From contig JBAOKB010000024.1 in NCBI GenBank assembly GCA_037044905.1, forward strand, positions 620,001 through 684,000: 64,000 nucleotides of DNA, read 5' to 3'. The notes under the pieces were generated by a model, which did no database searches, was not told the origin of the DNA, and saw nothing but the letters and a program-made list of their open reading frames with translations. Positions 33,104 to 43,019 of the stretch are shown here, piece after piece. Position numbers and translations under genes: made by a program. The stretch is from Hortaea werneckii. Lineage: Eukaryota; Ascomycota; Dothideomycetes; Mycosphaerellales; Teratosphaeriaceae. Positions within the stretch are counted from its first letter, which is position 1. Each line of letters starts with the position of its first letter.

Positions 33104-35236
33104 TCACAGTCCAATATCTTCTATCCTCACCAGACCATCCGCCATCCCCGCAGCCGCCCAGCCACCAAACTGCAAGTTCGGATTCCACGAAAGCGCCGTG
33201 ATCGCCGTTTCCTTTTCATGGATAGTATGGAAGAGTACTCCCTCCTTCGCATTCGCCATCTCACGCTGCTCGTTGCTAACACGCACCGTTTCCGCTTTGA
33301 AGCCATCGAGAAAGCGACTCAAACCATTCTCGGCAATGGATCCTGCTACACCTGTAGTCTGCGCTCGATCCATACTCTCTGCCACTTCGTCGGCATTTGG
33401 ACGCCTCCATTCATGTTGAAACCATGTCTGCTGCCACGTATCCACTCTCGTATCGGTGACTCTCGCGACTGGGTTGGTGGCCACGATCTCCCCGTTGGCC
33501 GTACCCACCAGCACGCACGGATGGCAAGGGCTACCAGCAATAGCGGTACCGATGCCCTTGACTCTTGCTGCTGAGATGATGTTGAAGAATCTGCGCAGTG
33601 GGAACATGCGCAGGGTGTATAGATCATCCACACTCATAGCTGCCTGCATGTAGTCGTGCCACAAAAGGAGCGTCTGACCCATCCTACTTCGCTGGGAGTT
33701 CGCTGTAGCTTCAGGTGATGCGGGTTGAGCATGCCGGATATCGGTCAAAGTTACGTAGCCGGCCATTGATGTTGTCAAGACCATGTAAGGTCTAGATGGG
33801 TAACAAGCGCTGATGGCAAGGATATAAGTCGTAGAAACCGGCGCGTAGACGACTGGCCGGGGGTTGGAAGAGCTAGAGCTCAGGGCGGCCGGAACGTCCC
33901 AAACAGAGAGAAAGCCGTTTGCGCAGCCTGCCGCGATGCGCGATCCACTCGTCCACGTGATACATGTACACAAAGTCTCAGGCGGTTGAGATCTGAAAGC
34001 CACTTCGTCAACTCGCAGAAACGTCATCTCCTGAGACTCTTCAGGGAGCGGCACATCCACGACTCTTACCGCTCCATCACCAGATAGCACTGCCAGCAAC
34101 CCAAGCGTGCCACTCTCAGCAGCAGGCACCGGGCACCATTTAATCGATTTGATGTCTCCCCACTCCGTGCATAAGACGAGCTTCAAACGAAGGGGCACTG
34201 CAGAGTCTATAGTGTTTTCTTCGTCCGCCTTCACTCTCCAGAACTGAATATTAGATCGAAATGGCGGCTGTGCAGTGAATGCAGGAGCAGTCTTCCGCTC
34301 CTGGTCCTGGTCAGCGGCCGGCCTTTCAGGCAAGACCGCCGCGGCGAGATATTGGTCCTGGCCTGCACAACCCGGCGCCCAGGCCAGGCAATTGACTTTG
34401 GCACCCAGATTGAGCATAGCTCCGCGTTTTGCAGAGCCTTGGTTCTTTTCTTCAGGGGCCCATGCATTTGAAAGTGGCATCGACTCTCCGAGCCGAAGGT
34501 GGAATACCTTCTGGTCATCAAGAGCACCCATGACAAAACTCATAGTGGTCTTGTAGACAGGCGAGTACATGTCAGCTTCCTCAGCGGAAAGAGCATGAAG
34601 TTTCTGGCGTTCCTGAAAGGCTAGCTTCCCTCCGTCTACGTGGTACCACTTTTGGCTCTCAAGAGCCTCTCTGTTCCTATCCTCGTCGCTTTGGTAAAAA
34701 GTGGGATGGTAACCACCAAGACCCTTCGCGTCGGCTTTTCGTCGAGGCAAGGTTGGGTCGGCAATCCAGCGGGCTCTAGCTTGCGACACAGGTGCATAGT
34801 CTTCACGGAGGGGACCAAAGAAAAGGAGTCGTCTCGACAACCAGGAAGTGTTGCGTTGGATCTCGTCAAGGCCACGCGTGTACACTTTTTCGGTGGCCTC
34901 CGCAGGAACAGGCTTTCGTTTGATGAAAGCCTTCTTGGTCCTGGGCAAGCTGGTCACATCTTGATCGCCGACCGTAGAGATATTGTCGTCTAGCTCATGC
35001 TCTCCAGCATCGCTGGCTTCGGCCGCTTCTTCTTCGACACCAGACATTGCATCGTCGCCGTCGTCTTCGTCGGCTGATGGCTCTGCATTGTCTTGGAAGT
35101 CGTCGCTACTCGCATCGCCATCTGGAGGTATGTTGTTTTCTTCGCCTTCGGTGTCTTGGAGTTCTGGCAGCCCCTCAAAGGCGTCAATAGTGTACCGCTT
35201 CCGTGGGGCTGTGCGATTAGCCGACCGGCGAGACAT
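33104..35236 (-). CDS. TFC6: TFIIIC subunit 6 (Sfc6/Tfc6-like WD40 protein)
   Basis: Intact single-exon frame of 710 aa starting MSRRSANRTAPRKRYTIDAF. The N-terminus is basic, then strongly acidic (AEPSADEDDGDDAMSGVEEE). A beta-propeller follows with WD-type blades: VNCLAWAPGCAGQDQYLAAA, IKSIKWCPVPAAESG, LCTCITWTSGSRIAAGCANG and ITALSWNPNLQFGGWAAAGM. By family it is the tauB-side WD40 subunit of TFIIIC, which helps recognise the B box of tRNA genes for Pol III. The match to fungal Sfc6 is in overall layout and blade spacing, so the subunit identity is good but not certain. It diverges from PER1 across 379 bp. Confidence 0.82.
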   Translation of the reverse strand: MSRRSANRTAPRKRYTIDAFEGLPELQDTEGEENNIPPDGDASSDDFQDNAEPSADEDDGDDAMSGVEEEAAEASDAGEHELDDNISTVGDQDVTSLPRTKKAFIKRKPVPAEATEKVYTRGLDEIQRNTSWLSRRLLFFGPLREDYAPVSQARARWIADPTLPRRKADAKGLGGYHPTFYQSDEDRNREALESQKWYHVDGGKLAFQERQKLHALSAEEADMYSPVYKTTMSFVMGALDDQKVFHLRLGESMPLSNAWAPEEKNQGSAKRGAMLNLGAKVNCLAWAPGCAGQDQYLAAAVLPERPAADQDQERKTAPAFTAQPPFRSNIQFWRVKADEENTIDSAVPLRLKLVLCTEWGDIKSIKWCPVPAAESGTLGLLAVLSGDGAVRVVDVPLPEESQEMTFLRVDEVAFRSQPPETLCTCITWTSGSRIAAGCANGFLSVWDVPAALSSSSSNPRPVVYAPVSTTYILAISACYPSRPYMVLTTSMAGYVTLTDIRHAQPASPEATANSQRSRMGQTLLLWHDYMQAAMSVDDLYTLRMFPLRRFFNIISAARVKGIGTAIAGSPCHPCVLVGTANGEIVATNPVARVTDTRVDTWQQTWFQHEWRRPNADEVAESMDRAQTTGVAGSIAENGLSRFLDGFKAETVRVSNEQREMANAKEGVLFHTIHEKETAITALSWNPNLQFGGWAAAGMADGLVRIEDIGL

Positions 35237-35615
35237 GATGGACGTATGTACTTAGCACAAAGGAGACGCCGTTCGGTAGTACTTGACCTTTTATTTAAAA
35301 CCAGGCTTTGGTGGTGTGTAAGGCGGTTTGCCCCTCCTGCTGCGCAAGATCGCTTTTCACATGTCTCTCCGACAATGACATGCGGCACCGGAGTCAGACG
35401 TCTAGCATTTAACGTCCGAACACCACCGCTTGTCACAACGTCGTACCGAATCGCGAATTGGGTGCATCTTATCAAAGAGATATCAGAAGGAAGATACCGG
35501 TCGATACAAACCAAAGTTCATTCAGTCTGACCCCGCGGAATTGTGCCGCCTCACGCGTTCTCACACGCGACACCTGGAGCTCTTGGAGCTGAGCTTAATG
35601 ATTTAGACAGGCACA
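35237..35615. other. Divergent promoter region of TFC6 and PER1
   Basis: A compact 379-bp shared promoter between two conserved genes. No TATA box is evident and nothing else is seen. Confidence 0.45.
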
Positions 35616-36784
35616 ATGCTGTACCGAAACATACAGAGGCAATGCCTCCTTCCAGTCGCTTTATTAGCCTTTGGCTTAACGAATCTTGCCGATGCAAGTA
35701 TAGGAGATCGATTGCCTGAATTCCGGAGCTGCGTGGCGGTATGGAAAAGAAGCTTGGAATGGTGGCAGGAGATGGAGACTGATCCAGGACTAGGATTGTA
35801 AAGAAGCCAATTGCGGTGAGAATGGGCTCAGCATACGTACGTCATGAACAGCACAAAGCTTCCCGCTCGCGGCATAGCTAATGAATCGAGCTAAAGCGCT
35901 CCAACACCGTCTCCTCCTCTGGGACTGTCCCTCCGAATGCGATTACACTTGCCAACATGTGATTACGACCCAGCGTCTCGCCCGCGACCCACCTTACCTC
36001 GAGCCAGTCTATCAGTTCCACGGCAAATGGCCATTCTACCGCTTTCTGGGAATGCAGGAGCCCGCCTCGGTCTTCTTCTCCCTCCTCAACTTCCTTGCCC
36101 ATGACTGGGGCATGACCAAAATCAGGGAATACATACCCGCGAGCTACCCGCTGAGGAAGTATTATTTGGGATTCGGATACTGTGGGCTTGCCAGCTGGAT
36201 TTTCAGTATGATTTTCCACACTAGGGACTTCAACACGACGGAGAAGCTAGACTACTTCGCTGCGGGCCTGAGCGTGATGTACGGACTGTACTACTCGCCT
36301 ATCCGTATCTTTAGGCTCGACAAGAAGGAGGCGCTGGACGGCAAGGGCGGGACGATTGTCAGGTTATGGTCTTACCTCTGCCTGTCACTGTATCTGGCTC
36401 ACATCGGCTATTTGACTTTTGTGACCTTTGACTACACTTACAACATGGCTGCAAATGTTGTTGTAGGGGTCATCCAAAATATTCTTTGGACATCGTTTGC
36501 CATTCAAAGATACAGGAAGGTCGGCAGGTTCTGGGCAGCGTGGCCGGGTTTAATTGTGGCATGGATTACTCTTGCCATGAGTTTGGAGCTCTTCGATTTT
36601 CCACCATGGTGGGGTATGGTCGATGCCCACGCACTCTGGCATCTTGGAACCGTGGGCCCGACTATTTGGTGGTACAAGTGAGTGCGAATCCATCCACGCT
36701 TATTGTAGCTTTGACTAATGTGGTAGCAGTTTTCTCGTCAAGGACGCACAAGAGGATATGCAAAAGACAAGATTAAAGGCGTAA
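35616..36784 (+). CDS. PER1: Per1/PGAP3-family GPI-anchor lipid remodelling protein
   Basis: ER multi-pass protein that removes the sn-2 acyl chain from GPI anchors. Exon 1 (35616-35738) gives a signal peptide and SIGDRLPEFRSCVA. An intron of 55 nt, a micro-exon of 22 nt (35794-35815, encoding DCKEANC) and a second intron of about 75 nt lead to LQHRLLLWDCPSECDYTCQ. This restores the luminal Cys pattern CVADCKEANC..WDCPSECDYTC of the family; without the micro-exon two cysteines are lost. Then come YQFHGKWPFYRFLGMQEPAS, several TM helices, the conserved His residues in MIFHTRDFNTTEKLDYF, and VDAHALWHLGTVGPTIWWY. The last intron (36678-36729) gives NFLVKDAQEDMQKTR. The exact third-exon acceptor (35890 or 35896) is uncertain. 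No frameshift is needed. Confidence 0.9.
35794..35815 (+). other. 22-nt micro-exon of PER1
   Basis: Flanked by CTAG on the left and GTGAGA on the right, it encodes DCKEANC in the phase required by exon 1 (phase 0 in, phase 1 out). Without it the reading through GTATGG would give CVAVWKRSLEWW, which lacks the family's cysteines, and then a stop. Confidence 0.65.
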
Positions 36785-37066
36785 CTGCTCACGCGTGGGC
36801 GGACTAAATTTTTGCATAGAAGATTGAATCAGTATGAATCCCGTACAGACAGACAGACGGATAAGACGCGGAAAAGTCGCTTTTCCAGCGCGCTTCGATC
36901 ATCCGAGGTCGGTGCATCTCTGCCCGCTTCACTCCTCAATGCCCCGCTGTGACCTCACGCAACTACCTAGGTACTGTATAACAATACAGCTCTATGTGCA
37001 CCACTTTGCACTGCAGTAGCCACCCATCAAGGTACAGTATTATTGCTTAGATCGTTGGTTTTAAAC

Positions 37067-38081
37067 ATGGCCAGTAAAATACCGAAATTCGCTGATCTCC
37101 CACTTGATAAAAGCGGTCCGCATCATAACGCTTGGGGGCTGTAAGTATGAGTGTGGTTCTACCATACTATATGTGCTGATGACGCAGATATGGCAAAGAC
37201 GATGAACTTGGCACCTTGAATCGCCTCTCCGACTCGACCGTCACGGCGGCCGCTCAGGCCGAAATCAAAACGGGAACTCGCATCAATCTCGACTGGCCGT
37301 TGGACGCACAACACGACCTACCCTTCTTCGGTCGACAGGCCTTCCATAAAGATGTGTACCAGAAGCCACCCCGGATAGTCAATGACGACGTCTGGACATT
37401 CAACACCCAAAGCTCCAGTCAGTGGGACGGGTTGCGGCACTTTGGATACCAGAAAGAGCAGAGATTCTACAATGGCGTGACACTCGACAATATCCACGGC
37501 ACGAACGGCGTTGAGAAAAGCAACGTAAATGGGATCGGCGCATGGGCTGAGAACGGAATCGTAGGTCGTGGGATACTGCTCGACTATCACGAGTGGAGAA
37601 TCAAACAAGGCAAAGAACACAACGCCTTTGAGACCGGCTCCATCCCCGTCTCTGACCTGAAAGCCGTCGCGCAAGATCAAGGCACCGAGATCAAGTTCGG
37701 CGATATCTGCTGATCCGGTCCGGATACATGGCCGCCTATAACGCCCTCTCCCGTGACCAGATTTCTTCCCTTCGTCAGCAGCAACCGCTCAAGTTCACGG
37801 GGGTCGAGCAGTCGGAGGAGATGATGCAGTTCCTTTGGGAGAACTTCTCTGCTGCGGGCGGTGATCATCCGTCCTTTGAGGCTTGGCCGACGCAGAAGGA
37901 TTATGCTTTGCATGAGGTGATGCTGGCGGGGTGGGGGATGCCGATCGGTGAGCTCTTCGATTTGGAGAAGCTGGCAGAGGAGTGCAAGAAGCAGAAGAGG
38001 TGGAGCTTCTTTTTGACAAGTAAGGTTTGCAATGTGCCGGGTGGTGTTGCCAGTCCGCCGAACGCCTTAGCGATCTTTTAG
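37067..38081 (+). CDS. Cyclase-family protein (putative metal-dependent hydrolase/cyclase)
   Basis: Exon 1 (MASKIPKFADLPLDKSG) ends at AWGL; an intron near 37141-37188 (GTAAGT..ACGCAG) leads to YGKDDELGTLNRLSDSTV. The body shows INLDWPLDAQ, SSSQWDGLRHFGYQKEQRF (equivalent of the family's metal-site loop), NGIVGRGILLDYHEW and a C-terminal LHEVMLAGWGMPIGELFDLE. This is the fungal branch of the putative cyclase family (kynurenine-formamidase-like fold); the substrate is unknown. A frame change at about 37709-37712 (one base missing) stands between KFGDIC and LIRSGYMAAYNALSR, which otherwise follow each other in homologues. Total about 320 aa. It lies 282 bp downstream of PER1 with no visible functional tie. 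Confidence 0.85.
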
Positions 38082-38512
38082 ATTGGCTTGGTCACTCAAT
38101 CTTTACTAAATTGGAAACCGACACTTTTACTTGCTCAACGTGCCATTCTCTCTTTCCGTCTCAATGAAGCAGAATCAGCCTCGCGGTACCATAGCGGCCT
38201 CTGCCAGTCCCATGGGCAATGTCTTCGAGCAAGAAAAATCGATTTTTCAAAAATAAAAAAAAAATGTTTCAACGAATCTGACGTCTTTAGAGTGACCACG
38301 AGCGTGTTCTTGTCTTTGTTCTTTATACCAATTCCTCCTGCTTCGTCCCCAGGCAGTTGTCATTCATTGTTCTCGAAGCATTCCAGAAGCGCGCCTTTGT
38401 CCCCGAAAATTGGCTGATCGACACCGCCGTACCAGCCCATGCATCTATCTTCGGCTTTCAACGTCACCACATAGCCAGTAAACCTCCGCTCGCTTCAATT
38501 ACAGCGCGAACC
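38082..38512. other. Intergenic region with a 16-bp palindrome and A-rich tract
   Basis: A 431-bp spacer. A perfect palindrome, GAAAAATCGATTTTTC, occupies 38233-38248 and is followed at once by an A-rich run (38249-38264). It may belong to the cyclase gene's 3' end processing. No gene is visible. Confidence 0.4.
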
Positions 38513-38926
38513 ATGTCAGCCCCGCTAGCCCTAACCATCACCCTCGTAGTCCTCATCTGCCTCACCACCGCCACTCTCTCCCTCGCACTACTCACCCTCT
38601 ACCGCGTTTGGCAGCACGTCCTCAACCTCCAATACCTGGCCAGCCAACTCGCCAAGATTGTCCGAGTAGACCAGGAGAGGAATCACTGGAACCCTTCCTC
38701 TCCCGCTTCTTCTACGGGCATAAAGGCACCCTCATATCCCATCCCAATTGCAACCGACCCGCCCATCTCATGGCCGCTCGAGCGGATCGAAAGGAGAACG
38801 CCAGCGGCTCATCCTGGAGCGAAGTTTCCGCCGCCAGCAGACCGATATCCCAGACACCTGGATCGGAGTACGGATCCGTATAGTCTGCCAGGGACACGGG
38901 AGAGTAGCCCGCGGTCTTTCATCTGA
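38513..38926 (+). CDS. Small single-pass membrane protein, uncharacterised
   Basis: A single-exon frame of about 137 aa starting MSAPLALTITLVVLICLTTA. One long hydrophobic helix (about residues 5-30) is followed by a Pro-rich, positively charged tail (PAAHPGAKFPPPADRYPRHL). Conserved family signals are absent to my eye. The signal-anchor-like start in good context (ACCATGTCA) supports a real gene; the tail, read in overlapping open frames, is weaker evidence. It converges on the two-TM protein gene, with only 77 bp between stops. Confidence 0.45.
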   Translation: MSAPLALTITLVVLICLTTATLSLALLTLYRVWQHVLNLQYLASQLAKIVRVDQERNHWNPSSPASSTGIKAPSYPIPIATDPPISWPLERIERRTPAAHPGAKFPPPADRYPRHLDRSTDPYSLPGTRESSPRSFI

Positions 38927-39003
38927 GAAGACTTCACAGACCTGAATTAGGGAGACAACAAAAAGAGACAAACACCCTCCATCTTCTTTGCCACTCTGAA
39001 CTC

Positions 39004-40466
39004 TCACACCTCAATCTTCGCATGCCTAAAATACTTGACCCCAACCCAAGCAACCAGACACCAGCCCCACCCCACCACGCCCGCGACCAGCACCATCAGC
39101 GCCGGATAGTACCCCACAATCGGCAACGTCGGATCGTCCTCCAGCTCCGGCGGTGCATAGGGAGTCTCGCCTACATCCCAGGCCCAGCTCCACAGATCGA
39201 GACAGGAGCCCATGCCAACGGCGAAAGTCAACCAGGTCACGATGAGGATGGCGTAGCCGTAGGTGGCTGTGGTGGAGTAGTCGTGCGGGCTTTCGGGTTC
39301 GTTGGGGAAGTGCAGGGATGAGGCGGAGAGGGTGCGGCTGAGGGGGCTTCGCTCGGGATGGCGTTTTTTGGTGGAGCGGCGGGAAGGGTGGGAGGAGGAG
39401 GGGGCCGCTTCGAGGTAGCTGATGGATTGCTGGGGAGCGGTTTGGGGTATCCTGGGGCCGTGCCGAAGGCGGTGTTAGCTACGGTCGGTCGGTCGAAGGT
39501 CAGGACGTCGTCGTCGTCGGTGGTGGATGTGTAGCTTGTTTGGGAGACGGGGCTTTTGAGGTCGAGCGGGCTGCCTAGTTCGTGAGTTGATCGCGCGGCG
39601 GTGGCGTTGCCGGTTTGGGATTGGATCTGCTGTTGTGCTTTGGCTTCTGTGACGAGGGAGAGACGGGTGCTGGTTACCGCAGGAGCATCGCCCGACCAGG
39701 TACTCTCGGTGCTGCTTGGCGCGGTTGAGGACTCATAGCTGAATTGTCTTCTTGGGGCCAGCAACGGTTTCGCTGTACTTCGGGCATCTTCTGGTGAGAG
39801 CAAGCCGCGCTCGTCGCTTCCTGATCGGTAGCCTTTCGCTTCCTCCGGGGATGCCACCAGATCTACTGCACCTTGTGGCTGACTCGAAGCCTTGCTCAAA
39901 GGACTTTTGACGCCCAAGCTGTTCTTCCTCTCCCGCCCGTCTGTAGTGATCCTCCTGCCTCCCAGCAAGGCAGTCTTCCGCAAGGAACCCTTTCTCTTTC
40001 TCCCTTTCACCTGCGCCAGTGCGGATGGGATCCCTCCTTCAGCTTTCACCGATGCCATCCGCGAGGCTTTGGGTGTCGTATCGTCTTCATCATCATCGTC
40101 ATCGATACTCGGACGACTCTTTTCCCGCCTGGGACTCTTCTGCAGAGCCTCCTTGGCTAGCGAGCTGGCATCCTGGCTTGGCGCGTGTCGCAGGAGGTTG
40201 AGCTTTTGCAGGATGCTGCCGGAGAAGCTTCTCTTATGTCCTGAGGATTTTGGCGACGCGGTGCTGGTGGGTGCCGTTGGGGCGGTTGGGGATGTCGGTG
40301 CGGAGCTGGAAGGGGACGGCCAGGAGAGCTTCATGGCGGTAACTTGGTCGTCGTCTGACTCATGATCGGGTGGTCGCATGGCACCGGAGACGGTTTTGCG
40401 ACGCGGCTGGACACTGCTAGGGCGGTCGTCGCTGCCGCCGCGAGAGGTGGCGGTCCCATTTGCCAT
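39004..40466 (-). CDS. Uncharacterised protein with long disordered N-terminus and C-terminal two-TM hairpin
   Basis: The start at 40466 gives MANGTATSRGGSDDRPSSVQ. About 370 residues of low-complexity, basic/acidic, phosphosite-rich sequence follow (PSIDDDDDEDDTTPKASRMA). A frame change at GGGGG, 39342-39346 (one base missing), links this to LSRTLSASSLHFPNEPESP and then the hairpin: TATYGYAILIVTWLTFAVGM, a loop ETPYAPPELEDDPTLPIVG, and YYPALMVLVAGVVGWGWCLV before KYFRHAKIEV. The hairpin and YYPAL loop recall the PIG-P/Gpi19 topology, but this is only a resemblance. Ends are well defined: stop at 39004, only 77 bp from the convergent gene. It diverges from the zinc transporter. Confidence 0.7.
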
Positions 40467-40921
40467 GGTCGGGATTGGGCAGGAACATAGGTGAAAGAGG
40501 CGAGGCTAGTAAGCTACACAGGTAATGACCGAGTCAAATGTTCCATTAATCTGATGACCACGTCCTTTCGTTTCCCGGTAGTCCTTGTCAATGTCCCATC
40601 AAATATTGGAATGCCAGCATCTCGGAGGTGTGGTAGATAGGACGATGTGCATGTCCCCCGCGACCCAAGTGACAGACAGCTTAGAAGTCAATGCACATGG
40701 GTGCATGGCTAACCCCGCCTTATCTCCACACCCCTATAATGTGGGCACTAGCCAAAGTACAGTAGCAGACTTCGGTACCTGCAGGAGATGCGTTTCCTGC
40801 CGTTAGGATACCGGTCGATACCTGACTGTGAGTAAGATACCCACTCGGACATTGTTACATTCGCACACTGGACCGATACGCCCCGGGAGGGCCTTGGCCA
40901 TAACCCACCTGTACCGTCGCC
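40467..40921. other. Divergent promoter region
   Basis: A 455-bp shared upstream region of the two-TM protein and the Zrg17-like transporter. No further element is recognised. Confidence 0.4.
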
Positions 40922-42393
40922 ATGCCGCACACTCCCCACTCCTCCGCTCACGAGCACGATCATGCAGCCGGGCTCGGGATCAATGGCAACAACAGCCCAG
41001 CACCTTCCATCCGGACCGACGATGACTACGACCTCCAAAAGGGCATCAATGAATCCCCCAGTAAAGACACCGAGCACGCCCGCTCCGAGTCTGCGAGCAT
41101 GCTCTCGCCTACAAGAGCCAGCTTCGCCAGGTCCCCGGCCTACTACACCCCAATAACTCCGCAATCCGCTGGCTCGGATGGAGGCTTCCAATCCATAGAC
41201 GTGCCCTCAGCGGGGAGCACGACGGCCAAAAACCCTTTCAATTTCACAACCCAAACATACACAGCCGCGGCTCGAGGTGGTGCACCTAAGAGTGATGCGC
41301 TGGGCAGGCGAAAGGGGCACAAGTACAAACATTCGTCCATCCATGCCAGTCATATGGATTCAATCTTCCAGCCGCCAGTGCCCCGGACCCCGCTTTCCGT
41401 GCCTTCCTCCCTACCTATGCCCACGCGAAAGGAGGCGTGGTGGAGCATGACGACTCACCAGACTCTGCGGCTGGCCTGGTGCGCGTGCCACTTCGCCGTA
41501 TCAGCCTACGTACAGTTCGCCGGCTCTGGATCCCTCGCCATGACAGCATTGAGCAGATTATTACTCTTCGATGCAGCAGGAGCGACTGTCTGCGTCGCGG
41601 TAGACGTCATGGGCAACTTCGAAGTGTGGAAGCGAAGCTCGATCAAACACCCCTTCGGCCTGGAGCGCGCCGACGTACTGGCCGGGTTTGGAATGGCAGT
41701 CTTCATCGCCTTCATGGGTCTCGACATCATCTCGCATGGCGTACAACACAGCCTCGAGAACCTCGGCTCGCACGAATCCCACAACCCGCACAGCCACGCG
41801 CGCGTTCCGGCGGGCAGCGTGGACGTGTCCAGCCTGCTCGCCATCGTCAGCACGCTAGTCTCCGCCGTGCTACTCAAAAACCACGCCCGCATAGGCCGCG
41901 CGATGCGGTTCGAACTAATGTCCTCCTGGGGCAAAATCCTCGGCAACCCCAGCCACTTCCTCACCCTCACCTCCTCAACTCTACTCCTGATCCTCCCCTT
42001 CCTGAACATGCAGAGCTACAAGTCGTTCGACTTGCTCTTCTCCTTCCTCATCGCCTCCCTAATGCTAGCGCTAGGCGCCGACTCGGCACCCAACTCGCCT
42101 CTATGCTGCTAATGAGCTACAAACCGCCGCGCAACGACAAGCTCGCCGTCCGGGACGTCATCCAAGACGTCGAGACGGACCCGGGCGTCTCGGCCGTGGA
42201 GGAGGCGAGGTTCTGGCAGGTCCATTACGGGCTCTGCATGGCGAACCTGAAGCTGCGCTATAGACAGGTCGGCTACGGGGACGAGATGGCGCGCATTAGA
42301 GCCCGAGTCATGAGTGCCGTCCGCCAGAGGCTGGGGGAGGCGAAGGGGGTCAAGTGGGAGATTTCTGTGCAGATGGGTGTGGAGAAGGATTGA
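40922..42393 (+). CDS. Zrg17/Msc2-like cation diffusion facilitator (ER zinc transporter)
   Basis: CDF-family transporter, probably delivering Zn2+ into the early secretory pathway as in fission yeast Zrg17/Cis4. It starts MPHTPHSSAHEHDHAAGLGI with a His-rich N-terminus, then about 150 disordered residues. The membrane part shows TLRLAWCACHFAVSAYVQF, GSLAMTALSRLLLFDAAGA, VWKRSSIKHPFGLERADVLA (CDF signature), FIAFMGLDIISHGVQHSL, and a further helix pair. A frame change at about 42075-42082 (one base missing) stands between IASLMLALG and RLGTQLASMLLMSYKPPR. The cytosolic C-terminal domain follows (DVETDPGVSAVEEARFWQVH) and ends GVEKD. About 490 aa; single exon. The replaced CDF metal ligands suggest the non-catalytic Zrg17-type partner, an inference. 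Confidence 0.82.
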
Positions 42394-43019
42394 GGTATAT
42401 AAGATGAAATGGACATTTGATGAACCTTTTTTGTGAATCGAGCAAGACGTTTTGCCTGTTGCGGCCTCCCTCCTTACGTTCGTGAACAAACGCTACAGAT
42501 ATTGTCGGTAAGGTGTTTGTCAATTTGGTTTATTTCATGTGAGGCATGTGTTGATTGAATGTCCGCAACCCTATCGGAGCGACCGTGTCACATGCGGTGC
42601 CCCAATGAAGTGAACAGAACAGTGCCATTTTACAAGCCTTACATACTGTATACAGCTTACCTTAAAGTCTGAATAACACGCGGGAAAGTGGCGGAAATGA
42701 GAAGCCGAACTTCACTTCCTCAATCACAATCCACCGCTCGGGCCGTGAAGATCACGCTGAGCTGTGCCGAGGTATGAAAGTCGGCGGGCGCCAGAGTCGG
42801 CGTGGCGTCACTGGCGGGACGACTATCATCGGATGCAGGTGATCCAAATTCCCGGCGAGCTACTGGACCATTCCCTCCCCCATGAACATGTGAACTAGAC
42901 CTCTTAGGCTGCGGTAAGTTGACTCGCGGTATTTCTTCTTTCTCTCCTCAAACCCCCCTTTCCTCTCACCATCTGTCCCCTTCAACCTCCTCTGCATTTC
43001 CTATCCTCACCAGCCCAAA
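42394..43019. other. Intergenic region with pyrimidine-rich promoter
   Basis: A 626-bp gap between two plus-strand genes. The final 70 bp before the hydrolase ATG are strongly CT-rich (CCCCCCTTTCCTCTCACC), a common fungal promoter/leader feature. No gene is visible. Confidence 0.45.

Noticed and set aside
41437..42111. Arg-rich plus-strand open frame overlapping the Zrg17-like gene
   Set aside because: Shifted shadow of the transporter; only its last part (after the frame break) is real transporter sequence.
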